Source of the DNA: Sphingobacteriaceae bacterium
Lineage (GTDB): Bacteria; Bacteroidota; Bacteroidia; Sphingobacteriales; Sphingobacteriaceae
Direction of reading: 5' to 3'
Length of the DNA stretch: 18,915 nucleotides
Assembly (NCBI GenBank): GCA_947460275.1
Contig: CANHHZ010000014.1
Span: 1-18,915 of the forward strand
The translations under genes and the position numbers were made by a program. Positions 1 to 6,569 of this stretch are shown one piece after another (the first letter of the stretch is position 1; every line of letters starts with the position of its first letter). The notes below the pieces were generated by a model, which was not told the DNA's origin, did no database searches, and saw only the letters and a list, made by a program, of their open reading frames with translations.

Positions 1-314
1 ATTACACGTTCAAAAAGTATTTTACCTACGCCTTTTCCTCTAAATTTTTCGGTTACTAGAAAATCTTCTAAGTATAAGCGACAACCTTTCCAGGTTGAGT
101 ATCTAATATAGTATAAAGCAAAGCCAATAATCAGGCCATTATTTTCGGCTACAAATGCTTTCCAAACCGGTTTTTGACCAAAGCCTGCGTCAACAAACTC
201 TGCTAGGGTTACAGTAACCTCCTCAGGTGCTTTTTCATAAACAGCAAGTTCGTTAATTAATTCTAATAAACGAGGGCAGTCTTGTGCCACTGCTGTTCTA
301 ATGTTCAATTCCAT
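1..314 (-). CDS. GNAT family N-acetyltransferase, diamine/polyamine acetyltransferase-like (3' end outside window)
   Basis: Translating the minus strand from the ATG at 314-312 gives an open frame of 104 codons running off the left edge. It begins MELNIRTAVAQDC. It contains a YSTWKG...LYLEDF block and an RGKGVGK segment, which matches the R/Q-x-x-G-x-G/A acetyl-CoA pyrophosphate loop of GNAT enzymes. The YSTWKG/LYLEDF/V-x-x-x-x-RGKG arrangement resembles the spermidine/spermine (SSAT-like) acetyltransferases, so the acceptor may be a small amine, but the substrate cannot be read from sequence. Only the N-terminal two thirds or so of a typical ~160-residue enzyme is present. Its start lies 1 nt after the yggS stop, so the two genes are probably co-transcribed and translationally coupled. 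GNAT membership is secure; the substrate is an inference. Confidence 0.9.
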   Translation of the reverse strand, partial: MELNIRTAVAQDCPRLLELINELAVYEKAPEEVTVTLAEFVDAGFGQKPVWKAFVAENNGLIIGFALYYIRYSTWKGCRLYLEDFLVTEKFRGKGVGKILFERV

Positions 315-315
315 T

Positions 316-1002
316 TTATGCTTTCCAATGTTTTATTGTTCTTTTACCAAATATGCTGCTGCCAATGCGCACCATAGTACTTCCTTCTGTAATAGCCAAT
401 TGATAATCAGAAGACATACCCATTGATATTTCCTTAAAAAAATCATCTTTTCTAAAGAAACTCAATTTTATACCATCAAATAAAATTTTTAATTCATTAA
501 ACTCAATTTTAGTTTGCGCTTCTGATGCGTTATTTGTTGCAATACCCATTAAGCCAACAATTCTAACGTTTTTAAGATTTTCAAACTCTTCTGAGCGTAA
601 AATTTCAATGGCCTCATCAAATTCAAGTCCATATTTTGTTTCTTCATCGGCAATGCAAATTTGCAATAAACAGTCAATTACCCTTTGGTTTTTGGCAGCT
701 TGTTTGTCAATTTCTTTTAACAATTTAAAACTATCCACAGATTCAATCAGTTTGATGAAAGGAGCAATGTATTTTACCTTGTTGGTTTGTAGGTGTCCAA
801 TTAAATGCCATTCGATGTCGGCGGGTAATTGTGCTTGTTTATCAACCATTTCTTGTACTAAATTTTCTCCAAAAACCCGCTGTCCGGCATTGTAAGCCTC
901 CAAAGCTGATTCGGCCGGATTGTTTTTAGATACGGCAACCAATTTAACGCCAACAGCGTCTAATTCATTTTTATATTTCAATAAGTTATCTGCAATGCTC
1001 AT
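316..1002 (-). CDS. yggS: YggS/PLPBP family pyridoxal 5'-phosphate homeostasis protein
   Basis: This 228-residue protein has the usual length and layout of the YggS/PROSC family, a single alanine-racemase-like TIM barrel that binds PLP and buffers its free level without known catalysis. The PLP lysine is K26 in VAVSKNNP. Family blocks follow in order: VFGENLVQE, WHLIGHLQTNK, GLMGIA, and the C-terminal signature SMGMSSDYQLAITEGSTMVR followed by IGSSIFGKR, which contributes phosphate-binding residues. The start at 1002 is preceded by an A-rich leader and fits the family N-terminus, though the segment before the PLP lysine is short. It is followed 1 nt later by the GNAT gene on the same strand and is divergent from the DUF4296-mutS2 pair. 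The protein is expected to be cytoplasmic. Confidence 0.96.
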   Translation of the reverse strand: MSIADNLLKYKNELDAVGVKLVAVSKNNPAESALEAYNAGQRVFGENLVQEMVDKQAQLPADIEWHLIGHLQTNKVKYIAPFIKLIESVDSFKLLKEIDKQAAKNQRVIDCLLQICIADEETKYGLEFDEAIEILRSEEFENLKNVRIVGLMGIATNNASEAQTKIEFNELKILFDGIKLSFFRKDDFFKEISMGMSSDYQLAITEGSTMVRIGSSIFGKRTIKHWKA

Positions 1003-1013
1003 TTATAAGTATT

Positions 1014-1046
1014 TTTGGTAAAATTAACAACCTTAGCGTAATTTGG
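1014..1046 (+). promoter_or_regulatory. Candidate Bacteroidota promoter for the DUF4296-mutS2 operon
   Basis: A TTTG at 1014-1017 lies 21 nt upstream of TAATTTGG at 1039-1046. This is one mismatch from the TAnnTTTG -7 consensus of the Bacteroidota housekeeping sigma factor, with a permissible spacer. It ends 29 nt before the ATG at 1076. A 6-bp inverted repeat (CTTAGC 1032-1037 / GCTAAG 1046-1051) brackets the -7 box. This is a motif match only. Confidence 0.4.
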
Positions 1047-1075
1047 CTAAGAAATAAGAAATGATTTGTGAATAA

Positions 1076-1438
1076 ATGAAAAGATTTTTTGTAATTGCTA
1101 CGGTATTGCTCTTGTTTTACGCTTGTAAACCAGGTGTTCCTAAAGATATTATTCAGCCCGAAGAAATGGAAAAAGTGTTGTATGATATGCATCTTGTTGA
1201 AGGTTATGTATCAAATTTGCCTACACCAGACACTTCAAAAAAAGTTTCAGCAGCTTTTTACAAGGGCGTTTATAAAAAATTTGGGATAGATTCTGTGTTG
1301 TATAACAAAAGTTTGAACTATTATTACACCAACCCGGTGTTAATGAAAAACATGTACGATCATATTACTGCAAAATTAGCGGCAGCAAGGGAAAAACAAG
1401 CTAAGCAAGACGAAAAGAGATTAAAACTTGTACAATAA
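1076..1438 (+). CDS. DUF4296 domain lipoprotein
   Basis: This 120-residue protein starts with MKRFF, a hydrophobic stretch (VIATVLLLF) and a lipobox-like FYAC with the acylated cysteine at position 17, so it should be a lipoprotein facing the periplasm. The mature part carries the DUF4296 pattern: a PxDIIxPEEMEKVLYDMHLVEGY block at about residues 21-46, then a helix-rich region with FYKGVYKKFGIDSVLYNKSLNYY. The C-terminus is charged (Lys/Arg/Glu/Gln), consistent with helix. The family is common in Bacteroidota and has no assigned function. Its TAA stop overlaps the mutS2 ATG by one base (TAATG at 1436-1440), so the pair is almost certainly one transcript with reinitiation. Nothing in the sequence links it mechanistically to MutS2. 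Confidence 0.9.
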   Translation: MKRFFVIATVLLLFYACKPGVPKDIIQPEEMEKVLYDMHLVEGYVSNLPTPDTSKKVSAAFYKGVYKKFGIDSVLYNKSLNYYYTNPVLMKNMYDHITAKLAAAREKQAKQDEKRLKLVQ

Positions 1439-3807
1439 TGTTGTATCCCGAAAATTGTCAAGAACGCTTAGGCTTTAATGAGGTTAGGCAAATGGTGCAT
1501 CAACATTGTTTAAGTACAATGGGGCAGACCCTGGTGGCTAAAATGCAAATGATGACCAAGTATGATCAAATTCATAAATTTTTGCGCCAAACGCAAGAGT
1601 TTAAAAGCATTTTAGAAAACCAAGAACCTTTACAAATTAGTAGTTTTTTTGATATTAAAGTACTTGCCGATAAAATTAGGGTAGAAGGAACATATTTACA
1701 AGAAGAAGAACTTTTTCAGATTTACATGTCTTTACAAACCGTTTTCTCGGTTATTCGGTTTTTTGACGAAAGAAAAGAAATCTACCCAAACCTAGAAGCA
1801 CTTTTTGAGCATTTGCCGATAGAAAAAGACATCCTTAAAAAAATAGAATCTGTTTTAGATGCCAAAGGAAAGATGAAACCTAATGCATCGGCAGAATTGC
1901 AAGTCATCACCTCCGAAATTGCCAAAGGTGAACAAGAAGTGCGCAAAAAAATGGATACCATTTACAAAATGGCGGTGGGCAAAAATTGGGTAGCCGATGG
2001 CAGTTTAACCATTAGAGACGGTAGAATGTGTATTCCCATTTTAGCCGAAAACAAACGAAAATTAAAAGGATTTATACACGACGAATCGGCCAGTGGACAA
2101 ACCGTTTATTTAGAACCCGAAGAAGTATTTACGTTAAACAATAAGTTACGCGATTTAGAATTTGACAAACGTCGCGAAATCATAAAAATATTAATTGCAC
2201 TTACTACAGCGTTAAGACCATATACACCGCTTTTATTGTCGTACCACGGCTTCTTAACCAAGTTAGACTTTGTTAGAGCTAAAGCATTGTTTGCGATTGA
2301 TATACAGGCAAATATGCCACAATTAATTAAGTTACCGAAAACAAAATTGCTTAATGCCAAACACCCTTTGCTGTTGCTTTCTTTTGCTGCCGAAAAGAAA
2401 ACAGTTGTGCCGCTAAATATACATATCGACGAAAATTTACGCATAGTGTTGGTATCAGGTCCGAATGCTGGGGGTAAATCTGTTTGCATGAAAACCGTGG
2501 GCTTATTGCAAATGATGTTGCAAACAGGTTTATTGGTGCCGGTGGATGAAAGCAGTGAAATGGGTATTTTCGACCAGATTTTTGCGGATATAGGCGACGA
2601 CCAATCCATAGAATCCGATTTGAGCACTTACAGCGCACACCTTACCAAAATGCGCTATTTTGTGGAGCATGCGTCGCCAAAAACCTTAGTGTTGATAGAT
2701 GAGTTTGGCACAGGAACCGATCCGCAGTTTGGTGGGCCAATGGCCGAGGCTGTTTTAGAAGTGCTAAACTCTAAAAAAGTACGTGGCGTAATTACTACCC
2801 ACTATTCTAACCTAAAACTTTTTGCGGGCAATACCGAAGGTTTAGAAAATGCTTCTATGTTGTTTGACAACAGTAAAATGAAACCCTTGTATATTTTAGA
2901 TATTGGCAAGCCAGGCAGTTCGTACGCCTTCGAAATTGCCCAAAACATAGGTTTGCAAAAAGAGGTTTTGGCCTTGGCCAAAGAAAAAACCGGTACCAAT
3001 CAAAACAGCATTGACAGTTTGCTGGTAGATTTAGAAAAAGAAAAACGTCAAATACACGAAACCAAAATAACACTGGCCAACCAACAAAATAAGGTGAAAA
3101 ATTTAGTGGCCGAAAATGAGGAGCTAAAACTGTTTTTAGAAGAGAACAAAAAGGTTTTAATTAAAGAAGCAAAGCTTGAGGCACAAAATATTATCAAAGA
3201 AGCCAATAAACTGGTAGAAAACACCATTGCCCAAATTAAACAAAAACAAGCCGACAAGGTAGTTACCAAGCAATTGCGACAAAATTTACAGCAAAATTTA
3301 ATTAAAAATACCGTTAAGGAAGAGCCAAAACCAGTTTTAAAGTTTGACGATACGCCAATTGAAGTAGGTGATTGGGTACAGCTCGTTAATACAGAAACCA
3401 CCGGACAAGTTTTAGAAATTAACCGCGACAATTTGGTCTTGGCCTTAGGCGATTTGCGTTCAGTAGTAAAACGCAACCGTGTTAAAAAGATAAGTAACAA
3501 GCAAGCTAAAAAAGCCATACAAAGCAATTCATTTTCGGGTCGAATTTCTGAAGCAATCAGCAATTTTAAACCCGAATTGGATTTGCGTGGTATGCGGGGC
3601 GAAGCTGCTTTGCAAGAAGTAGAAAACTATTTAGACAAGGCCATTATGTTAGGCTTTCCTTCTATAAAGTTGATACATGGAAAGGGTGATGGCATTTTAC
3701 GTAAGTTGATTAGAACATACCTTAAAAAATACAAAGAGGTAAAAAGTATTGAAGACGAGCATGCCGACAGGGGTGGCGATGGTATCACTTATGTGTACTT
3801 GAGTTAA
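1438..3807 (+). CDS. mutS2: MutS2 endonuclease / recombination suppressor with C-terminal Smr domain
   Basis: This 789-residue protein has full-length MutS2 architecture. An N-terminal core and clamp region (about 1-320) precedes the ABC-type ATPase. That has a Walker A GPNAGGKS at 341-348, a signature-like STYSAHLTKM ending at 405, and a Walker B TLVLIDEFGTGTDP at 416-429. A long Lys/Glu/Gln-rich coiled coil covers about 515-640. A KOW-like strand-rich region (IEVGDWVQL, TGQVLEI) comes next, and then an Smr nuclease domain with LDLRGMR at 714-720 and HGKGDGILR at 747-755, where the more usual wording is HGKGTGxLR. MutS2 lacks the mismatch-recognition domain of MutS. In studied bacteria it suppresses homologous recombination or rescues collided ribosomes, so the role here is known only at family level. 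It shares a one-base stop/start overlap with the preceding lipoprotein gene. Confidence 0.97.
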   Translation: MLYPENCQERLGFNEVRQMVHQHCLSTMGQTLVAKMQMMTKYDQIHKFLRQTQEFKSILENQEPLQISSFFDIKVLADKIRVEGTYLQEEELFQIYMSLQTVFSVIRFFDERKEIYPNLEALFEHLPIEKDILKKIESVLDAKGKMKPNASAELQVITSEIAKGEQEVRKKMDTIYKMAVGKNWVADGSLTIRDGRMCIPILAENKRKLKGFIHDESASGQTVYLEPEEVFTLNNKLRDLEFDKRREIIKILIALTTALRPYTPLLLSYHGFLTKLDFVRAKALFAIDIQANMPQLIKLPKTKLLNAKHPLLLLSFAAEKKTVVPLNIHIDENLRIVLVSGPNAGGKSVCMKTVGLLQMMLQTGLLVPVDESSEMGIFDQIFADIGDDQSIESDLSTYSAHLTKMRYFVEHASPKTLVLIDEFGTGTDPQFGGPMAEAVLEVLNSKKVRGVITTHYSNLKLFAGNTEGLENASMLFDNSKMKPLYILDIGKPGSSYAFEIAQNIGLQKEVLALAKEKTGTNQNSIDSLLVDLEKEKRQIHETKITLANQQNKVKNLVAENEELKLFLEENKKVLIKEAKLEAQNIIKEANKLVENTIAQIKQKQADKVVTKQLRQNLQQNLIKNTVKEEPKPVLKFDDTPIEVGDWVQLVNTETTGQVLEINRDNLVLALGDLRSVVKRNRVKKISNKQAKKAIQSNSFSGRISEAISNFKPELDLRGMRGEAALQEVENYLDKAIMLGFPSIKLIHGKGDGILRKLIRTYLKKYKEVKSIEDEHADRGGDGITYVYLS

Positions 3808-3812
3808 GTTTC

Positions 3813-3854
3813 GGGTTATGGGTTGCGAGTTATGGGTTATGGGTTGCGAGTTAT
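3813..3854. repeat. Exact two-copy 21-bp tandem repeat in the mutS2-scoA spacer
   Basis: The units 3813-3833 and 3834-3854 are identical and abut directly. Each is itself built from GGGTTAT and GGGTTGCGAGTTAT words. Immediately downstream (about 3858-3880) is CTCCTTTAGGGGATTTAGGGG, another G-run-rich word. The array lies just past the mutS2 stop and is not coding in any convincing frame. Such short word-like arrays are, to my recollection, frequent in Sphingobacteriaceae spacers; no function is assigned. Confidence 0.85.
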
Positions 3855-3920
3855 AAGTCTCCTTTAGGGGATTTAGGGGCAGAGGCAAGGTAAAAGCTTA
3901 TTACCATAAATTTACAAAAC

Positions 3921-3960
3921 TAAAAATAGTTGTTTTTTGCGTCTTTTAAAGCTATTTTTA
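3921..3960. repeat. 9-bp perfect AT-rich inverted repeat upstream of scoA
   Basis: TAAAAATAG at 3921-3929 is the exact reverse complement of CTATTTTTA at 3952-3960, separated by 22 nt. It could form a long-loop stem in RNA or be a protein-binding dyad. Its AT richness in AT-rich DNA makes chance plausible. Confidence 0.3.
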
Positions 3961-4005
3961 ACTTCACTTAGTGTATAAATTACAGCCTATAGCTACCTTT
4001 TTCTA

Positions 4006-4037
4006 TTTGCACAACGCAGATTTACTTTTTAATTTAG
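4006..4037 (+). promoter_or_regulatory. Candidate promoter for scoAB
   Basis: TTTG at 4006-4009 is followed after 20 nt by TAATTTAG at 4030-4037, one mismatch from TAnnTTTG. This puts the -7 box 18 nt before the scoA ATG and predicts a very short leader. Only the motif supports it. Confidence 0.3.
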
Positions 4038-4055
4038 CCACAAAAAATAGCATTT

Positions 4056-4754
4056 ATGATAAATAAAGTAATATCCGGAGCGGATGAAGCTATAAAAGAC
4101 ATCAACGATGGCGCTACCTTAATGGTGGGCGGTTTTGGTTTGTGCGGTATTCCCGAAAACTGCATTGCAGCCTTAGTTAAAAAAGGGACAAAGGAGTTGA
4201 CTTGTATTTCTAACAATGCAGGTGTTGATGATTTTGGCATTGGCCTGATGTTGCAAACCCGACAAGTAAAAAAGATGATTGCTTCTTATGTTGGCGAAAA
4301 TGCTGAATTTGAACGTCAATTGCTTTCTGGAGAGTTGGAAGTAGAACTCATACCGCAAGGTACCTTGGCTACACGTTGTTTGGCAGCAGGTTATGGTATG
4401 CCGGCAATTTTTACCCCAGCGGGTGTGGGTACCGAAGTTGCCGAAGGTAAAGAAATTAGGAACTTTAATGGCAAAGATTACTTGATGGAATATGCTTTTG
4501 AGGCTGATTTTGCCTTAGTAAAAGCTTGGAAAGGCGATACTGCAGGTAATTTAATTTTCCGTTCTACCAGTCGAAATTTTAACCCAGTAATGGCTATGGC
4601 AGGCAAAGTAACCATTGCGGAAGTAGAAGAATTGGTAGAGGCAGGGGAGTTGGACCCGGATCAAATTCATACCCCAGGCGTTTATGTGCATCGTATTTTT
4701 GAAGGTAAAAATTACGAAAAGAGAATTGAACAAAGAACCGTTAGAACCAAATAA
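4056..4754 (+). CDS. scoA: 3-oxoacid (succinyl-CoA:acetoacetate-type) CoA-transferase subunit A
   Basis: This 232-residue protein matches the alpha subunit of class I two-subunit CoA-transferases. It carries the N-terminal glycine-rich VGGFGLCGIPENCIAAL (about 23-39), then SNNAGVDDFGIGLML, GTLATRC, the FTPAGVGT block, and EGKEIRNFNGKDYLMEYAFEADFALVKAWKGD. The enzyme moves CoA from succinyl-CoA to acetoacetate or a related 3-oxoacid in ketone-body, fatty-acid or amino-acid degradation. Exact donor and acceptor cannot be told from sequence. The catalytic glutamate is on subunit B, encoded 2 nt downstream, so the two form one operon and one heteromeric cytoplasmic enzyme. Length is normal for the family. 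The start is the ATG at 4056, which leaves the typical MINKVISGADEA N-terminus. Confidence 0.95.
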   Translation: MINKVISGADEAIKDINDGATLMVGGFGLCGIPENCIAALVKKGTKELTCISNNAGVDDFGIGLMLQTRQVKKMIASYVGENAEFERQLLSGELEVELIPQGTLATRCLAAGYGMPAIFTPAGVGTEVAEGKEIRNFNGKDYLMEYAFEADFALVKAWKGDTAGNLIFRSTSRNFNPVMAMAGKVTIAEVEELVEAGELDPDQIHTPGVYVHRIFEGKNYEKRIEQRTVRTK

Positions 4755-4756
4755 TT

Positions 4757-5416
4757 ATGTTAGATAAAAACGGAATTGCGAAACGTATCGCTAAAGAAAT
4801 TAAAGATGGTTATTACGTAAACTTGGGTATTGGCATTCCTACTTTAGTTGCAAATTACATTCCCGATGGGATAAATATAGAGTTGCAATCTGAAAACGGA
4901 TTGTTGGGGATGGGCCCTTTTCCTTTTGAAGGTGAAGAAGATGCCGATTTAATTAATGCAGGTAAACAAACTATTACCACTTTGCCCGGCTCTTCAATTT
5001 TTGATTCGGCCATGAGCTTTGGGATGATTAGGGCGCAAAAAATAGACTTGACCATTTTGGGTGCTATGGAAGTTTCTGAAAATGGCGACATCGCCAATTG
5101 GAAAATTCCAGGTAAAATGGTAAAAGGTATGGGTGGTGCAATGGATTTGGTAGCTTCTGCTAAAAATATTATTGTAGCCATGCAGCACATCAACAAAGCT
5201 GGCGAAAGCAAGTTACTACCCAAATGTACTTTACCGCTAACTGGCGTGAGGTGTATCAAAAAAATCGTGACCGAATTGGCGGTGCTTGATGTTTTACCAG
5301 AAGGCGGATTTAAACTGTTGGAAAGAGCCCCCGGTGTAAGTGTAGATTTTATCAAAAAAGCTACAGCAGGCAGGCTGATTGTTGAAGGTGATGTGCCAGA
5401 AATGGTGATAGATTAA
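4757..5416 (+). CDS. scoB: 3-oxoacid CoA-transferase subunit B
   Basis: This 219-residue beta subunit of the CoA-transferase contains the diagnostic LQSENGLLGMGPFP segment. E46 in SENG is the catalytic glutamate that forms the glutamyl-CoA thioester in this family. Other family blocks are GYYVNLGIGIPTLVANYIP at 18-36, GMIRAQKIDLTILGAMEVSENGDIANWKIPGK, and GGAMDLV. The gene follows scoA after 2 nt, with any ribosome contact site inside the scoA end, and is closed by a strong hairpin terminator 22 nt after its stop. No third gene of the pathway, such as a thiolase or a 3-hydroxybutyrate dehydrogenase, is next to it here. Confidence 0.95.
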   Translation: MLDKNGIAKRIAKEIKDGYYVNLGIGIPTLVANYIPDGINIELQSENGLLGMGPFPFEGEEDADLINAGKQTITTLPGSSIFDSAMSFGMIRAQKIDLTILGAMEVSENGDIANWKIPGKMVKGMGGAMDLVASAKNIIVAMQHINKAGESKLLPKCTLPLTGVRCIKKIVTELAVLDVLPEGGFKLLERAPGVSVDFIKKATAGRLIVEGDVPEMVID

Positions 5417-5438
5417 CATTGTATATAACGAATTGATG

Positions 5439-5465
5439 AAGCCCCTTTTTTAAGGGGCTTTTTTT
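5439..5465 (+). terminator. Intrinsic terminator of scoAB
   Basis: AAGCCCCTT (5439-5447) and AAGGGGCTT (5452-5460) form a perfect 9-bp stem with a TTTT loop, followed by a T run (5461-5465). It separates the sco operon from the ORF6N gene. Confidence 0.93.
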
Positions 5466-5475
5466 GTTAAAAGTA

Positions 5476-5507
5476 TTGGCATTTTACGCTTAAAAGTTGT
5501 ATATTGG
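5476..5507 (+). promoter_or_regulatory. Candidate promoter for the ORF6N gene
   Basis: TTG at 5476-5478 and TATATTGG at 5500-5507 (one mismatch to TAnnTTTG) are separated by 21 nt. They lie just past the scoAB terminator, where a new transcript would have to begin. This predicts a leader of about 110 nt. Confidence 0.35.
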
Positions 5508-5537
5508 TTTATCATTTACTTATTCTATTTATTGCCC

Positions 5538-5612
5538 ATGAAAAACTTTAAGATGAACTTCCTTCAATCATTACATCGCTATTCATCATTAATTACAACT
5601 TCAGTTCAATAG
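5538..5612 (+). CDS. Possible 24-residue leader ORF upstream of the ORF6N gene
   Basis: An ATG at 5538 opens a 24-codon frame, MKNFKMNFLQSLHRYSSLIT followed by TSVQ, ending in TAG at 5610-5612. That is 12 nt before the ATG of the ORF6N gene and downstream of its candidate promoter. It is basic and hydroxyl-rich and resembles no family I know. A frame this short can arise by chance, so it is listed only as a possibility. Confidence 0.2.
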   Translation: MKNFKMNFLQSLHRYSSLITTSVQ

Positions 5613-5624
5613 TTATTTGTGATT

Positions 5625-6485
5625 ATGGAATTAGCTAAAATAGAAAGTAAAATTTTTACCATAAGAGGCATTCAGGTAATACTTGATAGAGATTTGGCCG
5701 AATTATATAAAGTAGATACTAAAGTTTTAAACCAAGCCGTAAAAAGAAACATCAATCGTTTTCCCGAATTTTTTCGTTTTCAGTTAACTAAAGCTGAAAA
5801 AGATAAACTGGTCACAAATTGTGACCGGTTGGAAAGCCTTAGACATAGTTCGAGTTATCCATATGTTTTTAACGAACAAGGGGTAGCTATGCTTTCTGCT
5901 GTGCTGCGTAGTAATATAGCGATTATAGTTAGCATACAAATTATGGAGGCCTTTGTCTACACACGTAAGTTTATGCTCAATAATGCTTCTGTTTTTCAGC
6001 GCCTTGATCAGATAGAACTCAAGCAACTAAAAACCGATGAGAAAATAGAACAAATTTTTATGGCACTTGAAGCAGGAAAGCCTGAACCTGATAAAGGGAT
6101 CTTCTTTGATGGCCAAGTCTTTGATGCCTACGTATTTGTATCAGGGCTTATCAAGAATGCAAAAAAGAGCATTATTTTGTTAGATAATTACATAGATGAA
6201 ACCGTGCTGCTCCTCTTATCAAAACGCAATAAAAACGTGACTATAACGATCTATACCCAAAACCTCAGCAAGCAATTACAACTAGATATTAACAAGCATA
6301 ATAGCCAATATCCGGAAATAAAAGCATATAAACTAAAAGAAACCCACGACCGATTTTTAATCATTGATGAAAAAGAATTGTATCATTTTGGCGCATCACT
6401 TAAAGATTTAGGCAAAAAATGGTTTGCTTTCTCCAAAATGGATACTTTTCTAAATGATGTTTTGTTAAAATTGAAAAATAAATAG
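5625..6485 (+). CDS. ORF6N domain protein with PLD-like C-terminal half
   Basis: This protein is 286 residues from the ATG at 5625. A GTG two codons upstream (5619) is possible but adds only Met-Ile. Residues ~4-90 are the ORF6N domain (FTIRGIQVILDRDLAELYKV, VKRNINRFPEFFRFQL, YVFNEQGVAMLSAVL), a DNA-binding module widespread in phage and bacterial antirepressor-like proteins. A short helical linker (~112-140) leads to a C-terminal region resembling one half of a phospholipase D fold: AKKSIILLDNYIDETVLLLL, and later HDRFLIID (H241, R243, D248). The latter resembles the HxKxxxxD motif with Arg in place of Lys. The gene stands alone between the scoAB terminator and a convergent operon. No integrase or phage structural gene is near. 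The DNA-binding role is a family-level inference, and enzymatic activity of the C-terminal half is doubtful with one altered motif. Confidence 0.88.
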   Translation: MELAKIESKIFTIRGIQVILDRDLAELYKVDTKVLNQAVKRNINRFPEFFRFQLTKAEKDKLVTNCDRLESLRHSSSYPYVFNEQGVAMLSAVLRSNIAIIVSIQIMEAFVYTRKFMLNNASVFQRLDQIELKQLKTDEKIEQIFMALEAGKPEPDKGIFFDGQVFDAYVFVSGLIKNAKKSIILLDNYIDETVLLLLSKRNKNVTITIYTQNLSKQLQLDINKHNSQYPEIKAYKLKETHDRFLIIDEKELYHFGASLKDLGKKWFAFSKMDTFLNDVLLKLKNK

Positions 6486-6569
6486 ACCACTAAATCACAC
6501 AGACCTATAGGTTTCACTGCGATGACAGATAACAAAGCATTTCATTTACTTACAACGCATAACACACAA

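Noticed and set aside
2106..2627. 173-residue minus-strand open frame inside mutS2
   Set aside because: It lies fully within the strongly conserved MutS2 ATPase region and shows no family pattern; it is an antisense shadow.
3048..3563. 171-residue minus-strand open frame rich in Ser/Phe/Leu
   Set aside because: It is antisense to the Lys/Glu-rich coiled coil of MutS2, which automatically yields Phe/Leu/Ser codons on the other strand.
3813..3854. Tandem 21-bp units considered as a CRISPR array
   Set aside because: The two units abut without any unique spacer between them and no cas genes are present.
3921..3960. AT-rich inverted repeat considered as the mutS2 terminator
   Set aside because: The stem has only one G-C pair and a 22-nt loop with no proper T tail; it is kept only as a low-confidence repeat.
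4855..5355. 166-residue minus-strand open frame inside scoB
   Set aside because: It is antisense to clearly recognisable CoA-transferase sequence and has no start context or family match.
5619..6485. ORF6N gene considered as the edge of a prophage or integrated element
   Set aside because: No integrase, transposase, tRNA-based attachment site or flanking direct repeat was seen around it, so only a lone accessory gene is supported.
6503..6512. ACCTATAGGT palindrome between the ORF6N and uridine kinase genes
   Set aside because: The arms are only 5 bp with no loop and no T run, so it is not a credible terminator, and 10-bp palindromes arise often by chance.
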